Source of the DNA: Hemicordylus capensis | Taxonomy: Eukaryota; Chordata; Lepidosauria; Squamata; Cordylidae | Direction of reading: 5' to 3' | DNA: 64,000 nucleotides | Assembly: GCF_027244095.1 (NCBI RefSeq) | Contig: NC_069658.1 | Location: forward strand, 264,872,687-264,936,686 | Part shown: positions 10,690 through 21,509 of the stretch, one piece after another | Numbering within the stretch: the stretch's first letter is position 1 | Layout: each line of letters begins with the position of its first letter | The notes under the pieces: generated by a model | Databases searched by the model: none | Told to the model about the DNA's origin: nothing | Seen by the model: only the letters and a program-made list of their open reading frames with translations | Translations under genes and position numbers: made by a program

Positions 10690-12880
10690 TGTTCCTTTGG
10701 AGTGAAAGTTGAACAAAATCGATCACTCTGCTGCTGTGGAAGACTTTACAGTTTAGAATACAAATTTCTCACCTGTAGGCCTGAGCTGCTTGTTTGTCTC
10801 TTGCACTTTCCCTTCTTCAGCTTGTGCTGTTGGAAACATGATCCCCCATTACTGCTCTGGTACTATTGTACCAGTGTCCCCCCACCAATATGGGTGATAC
10901 AAACTTTGTGGGGGAGAATTTGAATTGAGGAAACAAAGGAGGAGTGTTAACTCCCCCCCCCCCCGCTTGCCTCTAGCATTGCACCATTAGTCCAATTCAG
11001 AGGTCCCAAAGCTGCATTTAAATGTAAAAAAAAATAGTTGGGGGATTCGATCATGGATCTCCCACTTAATGTGTAGCTTGGCCCTTAGTGCTCTAGGTTA
11101 GCACATTATAGATACCCCAGAAATACGTGTTGATTATTTCCCTTGGCAGTTGTCCTTAGCTGACTAATTTGTTTCTTCCTCTCTAAGTTATTTTATTACT
11201 GCTGCCATTCTTCCAATCTCAGTTTAATTAATAACAGCTCATCATATTGAGTTTCTCCAAGAAACTGAGCTACCTTAGTTTGATCCGTGAAGACATCTAT
11301 CAACTTAGAGTGGCTCAGTTGTTTAGGAATCTTTTAGGATCAGGTGCTATCAGGGGCGTATCTAGGGTGGGGCAGGCAGGGCACGTGCCCCGGGTGCCAC
11401 TTGAAGGGGGCGCCATTTGTAAAATTATTATTTTTAAAATGGCTGCTGGGGGGAAATGGCCACCACGCATGTTCAAATGGCCTCTGTGAGGCCCTAGGCC
11501 ATGCAGGCCTTGCAGAGCCCATTTGAGCACACACGGTGGCCATTTTGTTTTCAGCGGCCATTTTTTTAAAAAAAAGATTATTTTTAAAAATGGCCACCGC
11601 ACGTGCTCAAATTGTCCCTGCAAGGCCCTAGAGGCCAGCGGGGGGAGGGGAAACCTTTGCAGACCCCCCATGCCCCCACAGCCTTTAGAAAGCCCCCTGA
11701 AGGGGCTACAGGTAAAAAGTTTTTTTTTTTTTTAATGATATAAGACACTGTGCACATATTCAGATTGGCACTATGTACAGAGAATCAGGGCTTGTGAATA
11801 CTGAGCTGAAGCTTATGAGCTAGGATTGTATTCATTTGCTCTTATGATAAGTGAGTTAAATGTGATGTCTTAATAATATGACTATTAATGGTGAGTTTGT
11901 CTTTGAATCAGTGTTAAATCCTTTATATTAAGGCCCACTGGGAGTTTCTTGCTCTCTTTCTCTCATTTTAACTGTCTTTCTGAAATACTAGAATATATTC
12001 CAAGCAGTGACACAGTTTACTCTGCATATCCTTTAATTATTTTCAGAGTATCTGGGAAAAGTCAAATTCTCCATTTAATTTTAAAACTTATGTAATAGTG
12101 ATGCTACAATGCATAGTAGAGAATTAGACAGGCACTTCTGTTTAGTTTTCCAAGTACACCTCCACATAGTATTTGGGTATTTCATGTAGTTTTCCAGCAT
12201 TTTTTGGTCTGGCTACATCCACTGCTGAATAGTTTTTGAAATATTAAAAGATTAACGAGCTTGACTTGTATTTTTGAGCTGATATTACGGTAAAGTTATC
12301 TGAAAGATGGGTGTCAGATGTTTGGACAGGGGGCGCAATTTCAGTGTTTGCCCTAGGCACTATTTTCCCTAGATACGCCTCTGGGTGCTATTAATTAGAT
12401 TGGAAGAATGATAGTAGAACTCTCCATAGCTAAGGACAACTGCATTTCCGGAGAAAAGGAATTATCTGTGATATGGAAAAGAGATCAACTAGAGCTACCA
12501 AACCTTTTCCAATTCTTGACCCAAATAATCTTCTGAAGGATTATCCCATGTCTTGCCCTGAGTTGGTAGTGATGTTTACAGCCAACTGGTATTGTGAGAT
12601 TCAGGCCACCATTGGTTTCATGCAAGCTTCTAAAAACATTCCAGTTGGTCTTTAGCTTTCCTTTGAGCACTACTGGAGATGTAAATGACTCAGATTCTCC
12701 AGAGATGGCACCATGACTCTTTGCTCATTGGGGGTGGGGGTGGGGCGAAAGCTACCCAGACAAAAATCTACCCAGTTAGAATGAGGCATCCTTCACTCTT
12801 CAGAGAAATTCAAATAAAGCACACTTAGTCTGAGTCCACAAGAAAACCCTGTTCCACTAACACCCCATCTGGAAAATTCC
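10690..12880. repeat. Alpha-copy intron-1 sequence, paralogous to 38,590-39,760
   Basis: Colinear similarity to intron 1 of the intact gene is visible in three blocks: 10,690-11,040 with 38,590-38,940, 11,040-11,342 with 38,940-39,246, and 12,392-12,690 with 39,246-39,730. Interruptions differ between the copies: a hAT element at 11,351-12,383 here and a tRNA-type SINE at 39,285-39,490 there. This shows that alpha and the intact locus arose by segmental duplication. Confidence 0.75.
11351..12383. mobile_element. 1,033-bp non-autonomous hAT element
   Basis: The terminal inverted repeats CAGGGGCGTATCTAGGG and its complement (ending CCCTAGATACGCCTCTG) are almost perfect. A perfect 8-bp TSD GGTGCTAT flanks it (11,343-11,350 and 12,384-12,391). 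The paralogous position near 39,240-39,250 is an empty site reading GTTGCTATTAATTC. No transposase is visible. Internal inverted similarity at 11,400-11,640 produces the mirrored open frames on both strands. The match of 8-bp TSD and CAGGG ends makes hAT the best class. Confidence 0.88.
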
Positions 12881-14009
12881 ACCCATTCAGTCCCTACCCT
12901 CAGACATCAGTTTTATTGACTGTCTTCTGGCTGTTTACAGTGCCCTCCTTGGCACCCTCTGACCTGAGACAGAAATTTAAAAGGCAGGACATCAAAAAGT
13001 GAATTCAGCCCAAGGCTAGAAAGCTTCACTAGATAGATCCACGTTCCCACTGAAATCTCGCCACCTCCAAATGGAACAGAGTGAAGGACATATGCATATA
13101 ATGTTGTAAATGAGATGGGATGTGCAGAATGATTCGACTCGAAACAAATCACCATCTAAATAAAGGGTATATTTTGAGCTTGGAAGAAAACAACCCCATT
13201 TCAATCAAAATGTTTCAACATTTCAAGCACCATTTTGGAGGCCTCCCCCTCCCTTGCTGATTGGTTTTCTGGCACTGGCTTCTGATTGGCTTGCAATCTC
13301 CTTGCTTCTTGGTTGGCTTGTTATACAAATAATGAGCAACTGTGCCCCCATTGGCTGGGGGAGGGATAAAAAAGGAGGATAAAAAGGGGGATAAAAAAGG
13401 AGGGAGTTTCAAAATGTATTCAAAGGGACTGGGAGGCAAAGAGAGCCCTTACGCCTCTCTTGAAGAGGATACATCAGGAGAGGAGGAAAGTAAGTTTGAT
13501 TCTGTGGTTTTCTTTTTTCAGCACTGAGTATAATATGATGTTCTATCACTGTTATAACTCTCTGGTTTTGCTGGATCTCAGAGGCAAAACTTGGGTGCCT
13601 TCCTTCCTTGAGTTGTGGTTTGGCTTGTTTGTGAGATTTTGTTGTGGTGAGAAATTGACAGTGGCAGCTCTCTTGCTCTCTGTAATATTTCTTGTTTATT
13701 GTTGTGATGAGCTCCATGTCTGGCCTTGAGACGAACTTGTACTTCACTCACTGCTCTGGTCTGCTCTGCAATCTACACTGCAAGGTCAAAATGTGGCTGA
13801 AGCTGTAGTTGAGCTTATGGCTGTGCTTGTTTCTAAGGGTGCTGCTGTGGCAGCTGTTGCAATGCTAGGAAGTAAGGAGTCATAATTGTGTAAAAGAGAG
13901 CAATTTGTGCCAATGATGTTATGGCAGAGCAGGCACTGTGGCTGGCAGTGGATTCTAGTTCAGTGATTCTTTTGGGGGCATTTTTGGACTGTGTTTGAAA
14001 TGTGTGTTC

Positions 14010-14790
14010 TGTATTGCTTTTGGAAGCTCAGGTGGAGGCGGTGGCCAGGGGTGCCTTTGCACGGCTTCGGCTAGTGCGCCAGCTGCGTCCCTTTCTCGAG
14101 AAGGCAGATCTGGCCACGGTTACCCACGCCTTAGTCACGTCGCGGCTGGATTACTGTAACGCACTCTACGTGGGGCTGCCCTTGAAGAATATCCGGAAAC
14201 TGCAGCTAGTGCAAAACGCGGCAGCGAGGGTTTTATCCGGAGCTGCCCGTTGGGAACATATCAACCCCATTTTGAAAGAGCTGCACTGGCTGCCGGTTCG
14301 TTTCCGGGTCCAATTCAAGGTGCTGGTTTTGACCTTTAAAGCCCTTAACGGTTTGGGCCTGGGGTATTTGAGGGACCACCTGCTCCCAAGGGTTGCTGCC
14401 TGCTTGACGAGGACATCTGAGGGGGCCCTGCTCCGGGTGCCGACAATGAGAGAGGCCCGGCTGTCATGCACTCGGGACAGGGCCTTCTCTGTTGCTGCCC
14501 CCAGACTCTGGAATGCTCTCCCAGTGGCCATTCATTCCTCGGACTCCATCACAGCTTTTAGAAAGCTTGTAAAGACTTGGCTTTTTACCCAGGCTTTTAC
14601 ATAATCGTTTTTACTGCTGCTTTGGTGTGTTTTTATCTGTTGTATTGTTTTTATGCCTGTTTTTATATGTTTTTAGCTTGATGTTTTTACTGCTTTTTTA
14701 TTGTATGTTTTAATTTTTGTAAACCGCCTTGGGGTTGTTTTTAACGAAAGGCGGTATAGAAATGTAAAAATAAATAAAATAAATAAATAA
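14010..14790 (+). mobile_element. 5'-truncated L2 LINE (RT C-terminus plus 3' UTR)
   Basis: An open frame of about 200 residues (14,002-14,604) covers the L2 RT thumb and C-terminal tail, with VTSRLDYCNALYVGLPL, LHWLPVRFRVQFKVL and FSVAAPRLWNALP. The 3' UTR follows, ending in ACCGCCTTGGGGTT and an (AAATA)n-type tail at 14,768-14,790. The frame is uninterrupted, so the insertion is fairly young. It is truncated before the catalytic YADD and is inactive. It sits inside the hAT-like element at 13,115-15,392. Confidence 0.85.
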
Positions 14791-14892
14791 AGGACAGATT
14801 CCCTTTGACTGTGTGCTTCTGCAGCCTTTTTCGTGGCAGGGTTGCAAAATGCATTGCAAATGTCAATGTAAGACTTGTGTGCACTCCGTGAG

Positions 14893-15255
14893 TGCAGCTT
14901 GTATGGGCCATAGGGAATAATGGGGATACTCAAAACACCCCATTGTTCCCCATGGGTAGCTTCTAGGGACACCAAAGTGGGTTGTGTGGTAGGGCAACCC
15001 AACCACCCAATCTACAAAAGAAATGGGCAAGTGGACAATTTTAAGCAGTATCTTTCTCTCAAACCTCCAAGATCCTATTATGATTTGGGGAAAAGGTTTA
15101 AAATTTGTTAAAAATCACCCACTTGCCCATTTCTTTTGTGGGTTGGGTGGTAGGTATTACCCATCATGCCCTACCACACAGCCCACTTTGGTGTCCCTAG
15201 AGGCTACCCATGGGGAACAATGGGGTGTTTTGAGTTTCCCAATGGTTCCCTATGG
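14893..15255. repeat. Large inverted repeat inside the hAT-like element
   Basis: The arm at about 14,893-15,050 is the near-perfect reverse complement of about 15,105-15,255. Both contain CCCCATTGTTCCCCATGG or its complement and a GTGGTAGGGCA-type block. The pairing explains the mirrored open frames on opposite strands, which are not genes. Confidence 0.85.
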
Positions 15256-15629
15256 CCAAAACACTCAAAATGTTTCAACTTATTTTGTCAAAACAGCTGG
15301 TTTGACAACTGTTTCGATGAAACGTTTTAGCCGTTTTGCATTTCATTTTGAGCTGAAACAAAAACGCAAAATCTGTTTCGTGCACATCCCTATAAATGAG
15401 GCTGTCAACTTCCATTTTTAAAAAAATGCCCTGATGGGACAGACAGGGCAGAACCTGGTACCCCTTCCTCATAGCCTGAGAAATTTGGAAGATCAGAGGT
15501 GGAGCCACACAAGGACTTGATGCGTCAGCTTCTGTCCACATCTGAAGTTAACTGATGTTCACATCTGAAGTTAATGGGTTTTCCAGATCTCAATACCATG
15601 ACTCAACATAATGCTGTTTCATCTGTTGG

Positions 15630-15739
15630 ACAAGAAAATTACTAACTAATAACAATTCTAGTAGCTTTACACTTGCATTGCTGCTTGGCGCGACAAGTGT
15701 AAAACTACTAGAATTGTTATTAGTTAGTATTTTTCTTGT
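15630..15739. repeat. Near-perfect 110-bp hairpin
   Basis: Two 46-nt arms (15,630-15,675 and 15,694-15,739) pair with about two mismatches around an 18-nt loop (15,676-15,693). No TSD longer than 2 bp is evident. It could be a short snap-back MITE or, less likely, a source of a microRNA-like hairpin RNA. I cannot tell from sequence alone. Confidence 0.8.
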
Positions 15740-16539
15740 ATCTCCAAGAATAGAGTCACAAGTCATAGCTGATCAACAATTAGAAAGGTCCAGACCACTG
15801 GAGAAAGTGATTTACACTCTGTGTTTACACGGAACATCCAATATATAGCAGAAAGGAAAATGAACAGGATTTATATTGTCACTTACCAAAGGTGTCAGGC
15901 TTCACTTTTTTCTCCTTACTCCACACAAAGTCTACAGAGAAATAACTGTTAAATTTCCATTCACAAGGGCAAGTCTGACACTGAACAAGGCTCCTCTCCA
16001 AGTTTCCACCCCTGTCCTTCTGCCTCCTGCCTGGGCCCCAGCCATGTCACATGGAATACAACTTTGCCTTATTGGCATCTAACAGGTTTTGTTGCAAGTT
16101 CAGAAAGCTTATTTGATATCTTTAGGCCAAAGTAACCTCCTACATTGGCATGGTGGGATGATATTATGCCACACCAGCAAGCAAAGCCTCTGTATACTTA
16201 ACATTACAGCCCATAATACCAAGGAATCCCTCTCTCTTCCCCTCTTCCTCCCCGCCAAAGAACCCACATTACGTCCTCTGCCACTTGAACCACCTTTCCC
16301 TCCCTCCAGGCATGGTTGTGCAGCGTGATTGACATGGGCGGACCAGGGGCAGGGCAGCACAGCACCAGGCCAGCGCCAGCACGGCACCACCCGCAGCCCA
16401 GCACTCTTCCGTACTCGAGAAAGAATTTGGGGGCCTCAAGACCTGCAGGGGACTGGACTTCTGCCCGGAAGTCCGGAGGGAATGGTGAGTCTGCGTGTAC
16501 ATTCATTCAGTCCAGTCCTTATACTGGGTTTAAACATGA

Positions 16540-17035
16540 ATGCAGTACAGTCGCTTACACTAAAATGTGAATGTACATATTGATATACAAATATAACATT
16601 CATGTGAACGCATTTAGACAGACATAAAAACATAATATGTAAATATCCCTAATATCCCTACCCCATCACAGAGCTAGTATTCTCTGAGAAGAGGGACTAT
16701 TAAGTCAGTTTAAGTCTGTGGGGTAGATATGCCCTGTGCAGATTTGTCATTGGGCAGTCTGCAGCACAAGCATAACCTGAGATATTGGTCTCCAAATATA
16801 TGGACCCAAGCAGGTTTGCACTGGAACATAGTGGTATATATAAGCAGGTGGGATTAAGCACATTTTCTGCTTACATAGGTAGAAGAAATAGCAAGGAAAC
16901 AGCGGGAAGCAGAAGATTGCCAGCAGGATCTGCTGAGTGCGAGACAAAGAGCCACAAAAAGCCATTCCTCCTCTGGATTTTCAGCTAGATGGGAAAGCCG
17001 TCATAAATTGATTGTTCAAATCCTTGCATTGCCTA
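16540..17035. repeat. Alpha-copy 5' region, paralogous to 40,563-41,670
   Basis: The sequence aligns in order with the region around exon 1 of the intact gene: ATGTGAATGTACATA, the CCCTACCCCATCACAGA block, ATTTGTCATTGGGCAGT, exon 1, and the CAATTTATGAC-like upstream block. In the intact copy it is interrupted by a (GATA)n insertion and a MITE (40,758-41,270) that are absent here. Confidence 0.8.
16875..16965 (-). pseudogene. KY-like exon 1, copy alpha (orphan first exon)
   Basis: The minus strand reads ATG and 30 open codons starting MAFCGSLSRTQQILLAIFC, then ends CTAT|GTAAGC at a good splice donor. Length (91 nt), end phase and donor position match exon 1 of the intact gene (41,502-41,592), and about 18 of 30 residues are identical, including TQQ.LL.IFC.PL.P. 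Both encode a short polar start followed by a hydrophobic core, as in a signal peptide or anchor. With exons 2-7 missing downstream it is probably a dead remnant. A LINE sits about 70 bp upstream of its ATG. It could in principle be spliced to something unseen. Confidence 0.65.
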
Positions 17036-17037
17036 TA

Positions 17038-17742
17038 TTATTTATTTATTTATTTATTTACACAGTCAGACAGGTGTTGTTGACTGGTTTGTTTTATCCA
17101 GACATCAAATCCTTCCCAAGGACCTGGGATGGCTGAATTTTATTGTCAATTGTTATAGATATTGTCGCAGAATATAGGCTGTTCCCAGTAAAACTGCTTT
17201 TTGTAATTGGCTGGTGGTGATTTCTGTGGCCCCTATGGTGTTGAGGTGCTCTTCAAGGTCTTTTGGAATTGCACCTAGGGCGCCAATTACCACTGGGATT
17301 ATTTTGGTCTTTTTCTGCCACAGCCTTTCAATTTCAATTTGTAGATCTTTGTATTTGGTGATTTTTTCCATTTCTTTTTCTTCTGTTCTGCTATCCCCTG
17401 GTATTGCTAAATGATTATTTTAACTTGTTTTTCTTTCTTCTTGACTACAGTTATATCTGGTGTATTGTGTGGCAGATGTTTGTCTGTTTGTCGTCGCAGG
17501 TCCCATAATATTTTTGCATCTTCATTTTCGACAACTTTTTTAATTGTATGGTCCCACCAATTTTTGGCTACAGGTAGCTTGTATTTTTTGCAGATGTTCC
17601 AGTGTATCATCCCTGCTACCTTGTCATGCCTTTATTTGTAGTCAGTCTGTGCGATCTTTTTACAACAGCTGATTAGGTGGTCCACTGTTTCATCTGCTTC
17701 TTTACAAAGGCGGCACTTGCTGTTTGTTGTGGATTTTTCTAC

Positions 17743-17774
<32 letters not shown>

Positions 17775-18705
17775 TACTACTACATTTATATCCCGCTCTT
17801 CCTCCAAGGAGCCCAGAGCAGTGTACTACATACTTAAGTTTCTCTTTCACAACAACCCTGTGAAGTAGGCTAGGCTGAGAGAGAAGTGACTGGCCCAGAG
17901 TCACCCAGCTAGTATTATGGCTGAATGGGGATTTGAACTCTGGTCTCCCCAGTCCAAGTCCAGCACTCTAACCACTACACCACGCTTGCTCTTATTGCAT
18001 TTGTTCTTAGTGCCTGTTCTTGTGCAGCCAGTATTAAACCCTCTGTTTCTTTCTTCAAGTTGCCATTCTTAAGCCATTGCCAGGTCTTGGTGATGTCTGA
18101 TTTTCCACTTATATTGTGCAAATATTGACCATGCAGTGGCTTCTTTTTCCATTTTTCTGCTCGGTTCTTGACTTGTTCTTTCTTGTAGGCCTGCTTTCTT
18201 TCATTGGTGTTGAATAGTTTCTCATTATTGACCATTTGAAGTGCATCTTCTTCACTGTCCTTTATATATTCTTCAAGGCCTCTTTTCTACTCCTCTACTG
18301 TTTGATGGACTTGCAGCATTCCTCTTCCACCTGAGCTGTGAGGGAGGTATAGCCTATCTACATCACTGCGGGGGTGCAGAGCATGATTGATGGTCATGAT
18401 TTTCCTGGTCTTACGATCTAGCGTCTCTAGCTCTGCCTGGGTCCAGTCTATTATTCCTGCAGTGTATCTGATAACAGGTATAGCCCAGGTGTTTATGGCT
18501 TGTATGGTGTTCCTGCCATTGAGTTTGGACTTTAGGATTTTTCTAACTCTCCTGATGTATTCACTTCCAATTTTTCTTTTAACTTCAGTGTGTGCAATGT
18601 TATCCGCCTGGAGAATGCCCATGTGCAATGTATTTCTAATGTTCTTTCTCTTCCACGTTCTTGATGTTGCTTCAACTGGGCAGTTCTATTCCTTCTGTTT
18701 TTCTT
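17038..18705 (-). mobile_element. R4-clade LINE, 5'-truncated
   Basis: Minus-strand frames give the C-terminal half of a single-ORF LINE with a restriction-like endonuclease. In order they are: KLNGRNTIQAINTWAIPVIRYTAGIIDWT (18,628-18,287); KTWQWLKNGNLKKETEGL (18,235-17,975); a CCHC-like knuckle CRLCKEADETVDHLISCC (about 17,720-17,650); and KNWWDHTIKKVVEN with PDITVV (17,610-17,407). A TTTA/TAAA tail lies at 17,038-17,060. The endonuclease follows the RT, unlike in L2 and CR1. Frames are broken by at least one SINE (17,742-17,992). R4 is my best clade call; R2-like relatives are the alternative. Confidence 0.78.
17742..17992 (-). mobile_element. tRNA-derived SINE with (ATT)n tail, nested in the R4 LINE
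   Basis: On the minus strand it starts with a tRNA-like head GGTGTAGTGGTTAGAGTGCT and a B-box GAGTTCAAATCCCC. It continues to GGGATATAAATGTAG and ends in an (AAT)n run (plus-strand 17,742-17,775). Another copy lies at 39,285-39,490. It interrupts the LINE between its zinc knuckle and the next upstream block. Confidence 0.85.
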
Positions 18706-18727
18706 ATTTTTCCTTTTTTTTTTTTTA

Positions 18728-18910
18728 ATGCCGCACATGGGACCTTATAGGACTGTAATGCAGCAATAACACTCCAAAGGCGGCATTGGAAATGTGAACG
18801 GCACCTTGCTGACAGCGCAGGGACTGCAATGTCAAAACACAGGTAGTTCAGAAGCACACTTAATGGACACGTAGTGATTCTGTTGTAGTGTCCATTCTGG
18901 AACGTGCCTC
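18728..18910 (-). mobile_element. MITE-like dispersed repeat (family X), partial
   Basis: It shares an ordered core with 21,510-21,812 and 32,243-32,545: GGCATTGGAAATxTGAA, CACC(T/C)TGCTG(A/T)CAGC, and an end TCTGGAAxGTGCC. I do not recognise the family. The terminus GGGYRCTTTCCRG is shared by the fuller copies. Confidence 0.55.
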
Positions 18911-19554
18911 TGAGAATTTGATGCAGCTTGTGCTGCCTGCATATAAGAGTGTATTCCCCTCACACACACACTTGTGTTTTGCTTGCCATCAAAACAAATG
19001 ACTTTCTCAAAGTGGTTTACATTGAAAAATAATAATAACTAAATGTGAGAGAGAGCGAGTGCGTGAGTGCGTGGGTGGGCAGGACGGACGGCAACCTGCA
19101 GGTCAATGTGGCAAGCGGCGGCAGCAGGAGTGGCTGGTCAGCCAGCAGGGAATCAAGAGCAGTGGCTCACGTTCTTAGAACACATCTACCCAATTATAGC
19201 ACCACCCCTGATTTAAGGGAAACTGTGACTAGAACACAACCTGATAAATCTTCCTACGTATCTCCATTTGAAATAGATGTTACCCTAGCTGTCCTTGACA
19301 CAAAGATCGATAACATGCTTAATAGAAGATGCAGTTTGAGTCTTATAGTCCCCTTCTCTTTGCCAACAGAACTGGTCACTGGCAGTGACATTCCACCGCA
19401 GTGTACTTTTATGTATTTATTTTTTATTTATTTTACTTACCTTGAAAATCCCTTGCAGACAACTCAACCTCTTGGAAAGAAATGACCCCGTTCCGTGGTC
19501 TCCAAGGTCTAGGGGGGCCTCCTGCTGCCACCCCAGGCCCACCCTGCTGCTGCT

Positions 19555-20000
19555 CCACGGCGCCAAAAACTTCACTAGCCACCGTATGCGCGGACGGTGT
19601 GTGTGTGTGGGGGGGGTGAGCCAAGCAGGCCTCCCCCACCCCCGTGGCAGTGGTGGTGGGTGGAGCGGGAGCGACTGCTGGGCCTGACTGTTGGGCAGAG
19701 CTGCCCTTGAGAACTGCAGGGCGCTCCGGTGTGCCTGAGCAATTAGAATAGAGTGTTGCAAGCCCGTGACATCGCGGGCTTGTGACACTCTATGCTAACT
19801 GCACAGGTGCGCCAGAGTTCCTCGCGGTTCTCAAGGGCTGCTGGGCCAAACAGTCAGGCCTAGCGGCCGCTTCCACTCCGCCCACCACCTCCACAAGGGT
19901 GGGGGAGGCCTGCTTGTCTCACCACCCCACACACACCCCACCCCTGCCGCGCACATGGTGGCTAGAATTAGTGAAGTTTTTGGTGCTGCGGGGCAGCTGC
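19555..20000. repeat. About 445-bp GC-rich palindrome
   Basis: The arms at about 19,555-19,765 and 19,770-20,000 are reverse complements centred near 19,768. Matching landmarks are GGCGCCAAAAACTTCACTAG with its mirrored AGTGAAGTTTTTGG, and AGAGTGTTGCAAGCCCG with CGGGCTTGTGACACTCT. The paired structure accounts for the overlapping open frames on both strands. It is probably a foldback DNA transposon; I did not find its TSD. Confidence 0.75.
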
Positions 20001-21074
20001 GGAGCATTGTGTACTTCTGAGCAATGCATCTGATTGTTCTGAAACTGAAGCAGATGGCTGAGATCTTAATCACACTTATCTTGAAGTGAGCTCAGAGCCC
20101 ATAAAGACAAGGTGGCCCTCCTCCTCCTGCCCTCCCGCCACTGCGAGGCAAGTGCCCAGCCTGGCCATGCCCCATGACCCCACCGAATGGGTGATCACAT
20201 TGGGTGCTGCTTCGCCCGCTCCTCCAGCTACAAGAAGCAGGCACGTGTTCTGGCCATTGCCCATGGCCCAGCCAAAGTGGTAGGTGCTGCTTCCCTTGCT
20301 TCCTCCGCCAAGCAGAACAGGTGCCAGCCCCGGCCCTCTTGCCCTGTCCAATAGCTTGATAGTATCTCAACCGACATGCAGGGGCTATGATCAGCAGTGC
20401 AGAGGGCAGGGCGCTTGCTCCTGTTGGAGGCAGAGGTGCAAATATGCACCAGGAGGTATGTTGCCCCAGTCTTGGCCCCACTTCTCAGCAGCCCAATCCT
20501 CAGGGCACGTGTTCTTTGAATACATGGACACAATTCTGGCTCCACCCGTTTCCAGAGATTCCGGGGTCTGAAATGGCCAGGGCAGTACATACGTCTCATG
20601 GAAGGCACACTCCAGCTTAGGGTTTGTTGAGATTCTGGTTCCTGTGTCCCAATGTCTCAACAGGGCTGAGAAGCCCAGTGATTTCGACTCTAAGGGAAAA
20701 GGATGGTGGCTGGTAGCGCTTGGGTGCAGGAGCCTAGCAGTGCATGCTGCTAAACTCCCAGGGAAGCAAGCCTAGAGAGCTGTGTCCCAAAGGCAGCTTG
20801 GTCAGCACTTCAGTGAACCAGCCAGTATTTCCCAATCCAATCTTGTTCTGTTCCTTTGCAATCCTATTCCTTTCCAAAAAGAGCAAAGACTTCTTTTAGC
20901 TTTTTTTTAAAAAGTCCTTGGGGCAAATCAAGAAGCTTGAGGAACCATTCTTCTGTTCAGGTGATGGGGCCTGTTTCCCCCCCTGAAGAGGTGCTGTTAG
21001 CTGATCTCACCCTATTATGGTGACGTCAGCAACTAATCTCAGGAAAACTGAATTGATTTTTTTTTAAACACAGG
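20001..21074. other. Non-coding interval
   Basis: GC-rich at first, then ordinary. Open frames overlap on both strands without any family signature. No repeat family was recognised. Confidence 0.4.
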
Positions 21075-21200
21075 ACCATGCTTCAGCATGTACCAGAATT
21101 TCTTTGCATATTGAAAGGCCCACTGAATTCTCAGTTTGTTACACAGAAAGGATTATATTCCTGGGCCTATGAGAACTGACCCACTTTCTGCTACTTCCTG
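21075..21200. repeat. Old paralogue of KY intron-7 sequence
   Basis: Shared order of blocks with 28,395-28,480 and 52,880-52,950: (A)CTGxATTCT, TGTTxCACA.A, TTATxTTCCTxGG, then GAGAACTGAC or variants. It suggests another, largely erased, KY copy between alpha and the intact gene. Judged by eye only. Confidence 0.45.
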
Positions 21201-21509
21201 GCTCACAGAATGGATACATGCCTACTGCGGTGCAGAAACCAGTTGACCACTGCTCATGTGGCTTTGCATTCAGACTTAAAAGGACATGCAGTATTACATA
21301 CTCCTGTTTGGGTAGGTTATTCAGGAGAAATCCTTCGCTTTCACTGGTCACACACTCCTTATGTACAGGAAGATGCTTCTCCATTTCCCCCCAACACAAG
21401 GAGGATTCCGTTCAATGAATGTCTTGAATGGTGGGACAGAAGCAGCCAGAGCCACCATGGACATAGCTGAGGGAAGGTTAGTACAAGCATGAAGAGCAGC
21501 TATCTAAAA

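Larger units (their letters stand above)
13115..15392. mobile_element. 2.28-kb hAT-like element carrying a nested L2 fragment
   Basis: It starts ATGGGATGTGCAGAATG and ends in the inverse of TAGGGATGTGCACG. A perfect 8-bp TSD TAAATGAG flanks it (13,107-13,114 and 15,393-15,400). Inside are about 900 bp of unique sequence, a plus-strand L2 3' fragment (about 14,010-14,790) and a large palindrome (14,893-15,255). Around 13,405-13,490 a short open stretch ends at a GTAAGT donor-like site. This could be a first exon of a lost transposase, but I cannot identify it. The 13,230-13,340 block recurs at 40,340-40,450, in another member with the same terminus. Confidence 0.78.

Noticed and set aside
10702-10923. 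Open frame paralogous to 38,607-38,822
   Set aside because: The two copies are homologous DNA, but the open frames are in different registers, so coding is not supported.
14893-15421. Mirrored open frames with similar peptides on opposite strands
   Set aside because: Produced by the palindrome at 14,893-15,255, not by genes.
19385-20033. Several open frames of 70-120 residues on both strands
   Set aside because: They fall in the arms of the GC-rich palindrome and show no conservation.
20228-20660. Overlapping 90-130-residue frames on both strands
   Set aside because: No splice context, motif or paralogue. Stop-poor because of GC content.
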